Of a stretch of 7,385 nucleotides of DNA, positions 5,760 to 7,385 are shown one piece after another. Under the pieces are notes generated by a model. That model was not told the DNA's origin and made no database searches. It saw only the letters and a program-made list of their open reading frames with translations. The position numbers were made by a program, and so were the translations under genes. Each line of letters starts with the position of its first letter. The stretch's first letter is position 1. The stretch is from JAHEME01 sp034435035 (lineage in GTDB: Bacteria; Chloroflexota; Anaerolineae; Aggregatilineales; UBA3940), in the NCBI GenBank assembly GCA_034435035.1, contig DAOTXW010000052.1, forward strand, positions 1 to 7,385. The letters run 5' to 3'.

Positions 5760-6575
5760 ATGCGCTTACGTATCCTGCTGTTCACAACCCTGGCCGGGCT
5801 GGCGCTGCTGCTGGCGGCGCTGCCGGCGCAGGCGGCTGGCGCCCAACAGGGCGAAGACGGCGATCCGGAGCTGGGCGCGCGGCTGTTTGCCGAGAACTGC
5901 GCGGTCTGCCACGGGGAAACCGGCGAGGGGCGCGTCGGGGCCACGCTGAGCGATGTGTTTGTCTCGATGAGCCCGGACGCGGCTCTGACCGAGGTGATCA
6001 CCAACGGGCGGCCCGGCACCTACATGCCCGCCTGGGGCCGGGAAGCCGGCGGCCCGCTGACTGGCGAGGACATCGCCAATCTGGTCGCCTACATCGAGTC
6101 GTGGGGCACGACCTACGAGCCAGTGTTCCCGGCGCCGCCCCGCCCGGCGGTGGAGATCCCGCCGGTGGAGGAACTGGCCGGGGACCCCAACAACGGCTAT
6201 ACGATCTACCAGCAGAACTGCGCGGCCTGCCACGGCCCGGACGGCGAGGGGCGCATCGGCGCGACCCTGACCAGCGCCTTCGTCGGCATCGAGCCGGGCG
6301 CGTATGCCGTGCAGACCATCAGCCGGGGCATCGATGGCACGCTGATGCCGGCCTGGAGCCAGGAGGCCGGCGGCCCGCTGACCGCCGGCGAGATCGAGGA
6401 TGTGACGGCCTACCTGGCCAGCATCCAGCGCTCGCAGGCCCCGCCCGCCGGCGAACAGCCGCTGGCGGCGGGCAGTTCGCTGCCGCTGATCCTGATAGCG
6501 CTGGGCGGGCTGGTGATCATAGTCGGCCTGGGCGTGGCGGTCAACCGCCGCGAGAAGAACAGGGCGGGCCAGTGA
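5760..6575 (+). CDS. Diheme cytochrome c with duplicated domains and C-terminal anchor
   Basis: A 271-residue exported protein. It has a signal peptide (1-25, Arg-rich start, hydrophobic core, AQA before the likely cleavage site), two cytochrome c domains and a C-terminal helix (about 241-261) followed by a basic tail. Heme 1 is CAVCH (Cys47, Cys50, His51) with Met89 (YMPAWG); heme 2 is CAACH (Cys154, Cys157, His158) with Met196 (LMPAWS). The domains align without gaps at a 107-residue offset, so they arose by internal duplication. Domain 1 and its following 'SWGTTYEP' linker also resemble domain 1 of the preceding diheme cytochrome ('NWGCAYDP'), pointing to shared ancestry. The signal peptide plus C-terminal anchor is the topology of cytochrome c1 and of actinobacterial QcrC. 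It could be a further subunit or a membrane-tethered carrier to an oxidase. It is transcribed separately from the core operon. Confidence 0.9.
   Translation: MRLRILLFTTLAGLALLLAALPAQAAGAQQGEDGDPELGARLFAENCAVCHGETGEGRVGATLSDVFVSMSPDAALTEVITNGRPGTYMPAWGREAGGPLTGEDIANLVAYIESWGTTYEPVFPAPPRPAVEIPPVEELAGDPNNGYTIYQQNCAACHGPDGEGRIGATLTSAFVGIEPGAYAVQTISRGIDGTLMPAWSQEAGGPLTAGEIEDVTAYLASIQRSQAPPAGEQPLAAGSSLPLILIALGGLVIIVGLGVAVNRREKNRAGQ
5874..6095 (+). repeat. Duplicated cytochrome c domain, copy 1
   Basis: Residues 39-112 of the second diheme cytochrome. Aligned by hand to copy 2 at an exact 321-bp offset, 37 of 74 residues are identical with no gap, including N-C-A-x-C-H-G, GEGR, GATL, MPAW and EAGGPLT. 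Confidence 0.85.
6195..6416 (+). repeat. Duplicated cytochrome c domain, copy 2
   Basis: Residues 146-219 of the same protein, the partner of copy 1. Substitutions are spread between the conserved blocks and synonymous differences are common, so the duplication is not recent. Confidence 0.85.
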
Positions 6576-6600
6576 TCGCCCTGCCGGGGATGAAAAGCCT

Positions 6601-7385
6601 ATGAAACACGCTCTCCGCCGGCCTGCGCTGGTCGGGCTGCTGGCCGGCGCCATCCTGCTGGCGGCTCCCGGAGCCGCCAGGGCGCAGGACGCCGAACCCG
6701 CCCCCGCCGGGTCGCTGGATACGCTGGCGATCCGTCTGTGGCCGGAGTTTGACCGGCCCGAAGTGCTGGTCTTCTATGTGGGGCAGGTGGCCGGCACGCC
6801 GACGACCGACCCGGTGACGGTGACCTTCACGCTGCCGGCGGGCGCGACCGTCAACGCCGCCGCCTACGTCGATCCGGCCAGCGGCAACCTGCTGACTGCG
6901 CCGACCGAGCAGGACGGCAGCCGGCTGACCCTCACCAGCCCCAACGGCACGTTCCATCTGGAGTTCTACCACACGCCGCCGGCCATCACGGACGGGCAGC
7001 GCACGTACCGCTATACCTGGGCGGGCGATTACGCGGTGGCGGATTTCAGCTGGGAAGCGCAGCAGCCGCCCAACGCCGAGGACTTCAGCTTCGAGCCGGC
7101 GGGCTTCCCGGCGATGGGGCTGTTCGGCTTTCTGTACACCACCACGCGCCTGACGGATGTCGCCGCCGGGGAGCCGCTGACCGCCACCCTGAGCTACCGC
7201 AAGACCGATGACCGTCTGAGCGCCGATCTGCTGGATGAGGCCGCCGCGCAGGAAGCCGGGCCGGCGCCCGCCGGGGCGGAGCCGGCTCTGGCCGCCGGCG
7301 GGCCGGACGCCCGCACAGTGCTGATCGCCGTGCTGGCGATCGTCGGGCTGGGGCTGCTGGGCGGCGGGCTGTACCTGTACAACCG
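6601..7385 (+). CDS. Exported, C-terminally anchored protein of unknown function (3' truncated)
   Basis: The frame is open from the ATG at 6601 to the window edge (261 full codons, no stop), so it is easy to miss when complete frames are required. It has a signal peptide (MKHALRRPALVGLLAGAILL, then AARA before the likely cleavage site), an extracytoplasmic part of about 200 residues with beta-sandwich character (repeated short strands such as TLAIRLWPEF, PVTVTFTLPAG, GTFHLEFYH), an Ala/Pro/Gly-rich linker (about 213-237), then a helix (about 239-258) near the edge. No cysteine or heme motif appears in the visible part, so it is not itself a cytochrome. It begins 25 bp after the diheme cytochrome stop, in the same orientation, and is probably cotranscribed. 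The Shine-Dalgarno is weak (GGGGA, 6586-6590). I do not recognise the family; a role in cytochrome c assembly or in the bc/oxidase complex is only a guess from position. Confidence 0.75.
   Translation, partial: MKHALRRPALVGLLAGAILLAAPGAARAQDAEPAPAGSLDTLAIRLWPEFDRPEVLVFYVGQVAGTPTTDPVTVTFTLPAGATVNAAAYVDPASGNLLTAPTEQDGSRLTLTSPNGTFHLEFYHTPPAITDGQRTYRYTWAGDYAVADFSWEAQQPPNAEDFSFEPAGFPAMGLFGFLYTTTRLTDVAAGEPLTATLSYRKTDDRLSADLLDEAAAQEAGPAPAGAEPALAAGGPDARTVLIAVLAIVGLGLLGGGLYLYN

Noticed and set aside
6590..6604. ATG at 6590 as an alternative start for the last gene
   Set aside because: It is in another frame and reaches a stop after four codons. The ATG at 6601 opens a clear signal peptide.
5766..6653. 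295-residue minus-strand open frame opposite the second diheme cytochrome
   Set aside because: It is a shadow frame: the plus strand has signal peptide, two CxxCH motifs, axial Met residues and a Shine-Dalgarno.
1..7385. CRISPR arrays, tRNA/rRNA genes, insertion sequences or phage attachment sites
   Set aside because: I saw no direct repeats with regular spacers, no tRNA-like cloverleaf or rRNA segment, no transposase motifs and no terminal inverted repeats. The only repeat of note is the internal cytochrome domain duplication.

Overview
The window is G+C-rich, bacterial and gene-dense. It carries a quinol:cytochrome c oxidoreductase (Rieske/cytochrome b) locus. The b6-type cytochrome b fused to a subunit IV-like half, the separate membrane-anchored diheme c-type cytochromes, the absence of a c1- or f-type gene and the general codon use suggest Chloroflexota (Anaerolineae-like). 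No rRNA or marker gene confirms this, so the taxonomy is inference.

Layout. (1) Positions 1-411 (+) hold the 3' end of a gene for a membrane-anchored protein with a small beta-sandwich domain resembling MmpS. (2) Positions 415-2043 (-) encode a GAF-GAF-class III nucleotide cyclase that converges on the first gene with only 3 bp between stops. (3) Positions 2044-2359 are a divergent regulatory region. It has two good sigma70-type promoters reading right, a strong hairpin at the predicted 5' end of the second transcript, and a CRP-like palindrome over the first -35 box. (4) Positions 2360-5580 (+) form a Rieske - cytochrome b - diheme cytochrome c operon closed by an intrinsic terminator at about 5602-5650. 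(5) From 5760 a second unit starts: a signal-peptide diheme cytochrome c made of two near-duplicate domains, then a secreted, C-terminally anchored protein of unknown function (6601 to beyond the end) whose reading frame is still open at the window edge.

How they work together. The Rieske protein and cytochrome b form the quinol-oxidising core: two b hemes on His141/His155 and His244/His259, and one [2Fe-2S] cluster. The two diheme cytochromes, four c hemes in total, probably replace cytochrome c1/f and carry electrons to a soluble carrier or terminal oxidase. Cytochrome b is unusual in three ways: it has no cysteine at all (the b6f heme-ci site is Lys90), it has APWY in place of the PEWY Qo motif, and it has a C-terminal extension of about 125 residues without heme, predicted on the outer face. 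The divergent cyclase and the CRP-like site suggest, but do not prove, cAMP control of the respiratory operon.
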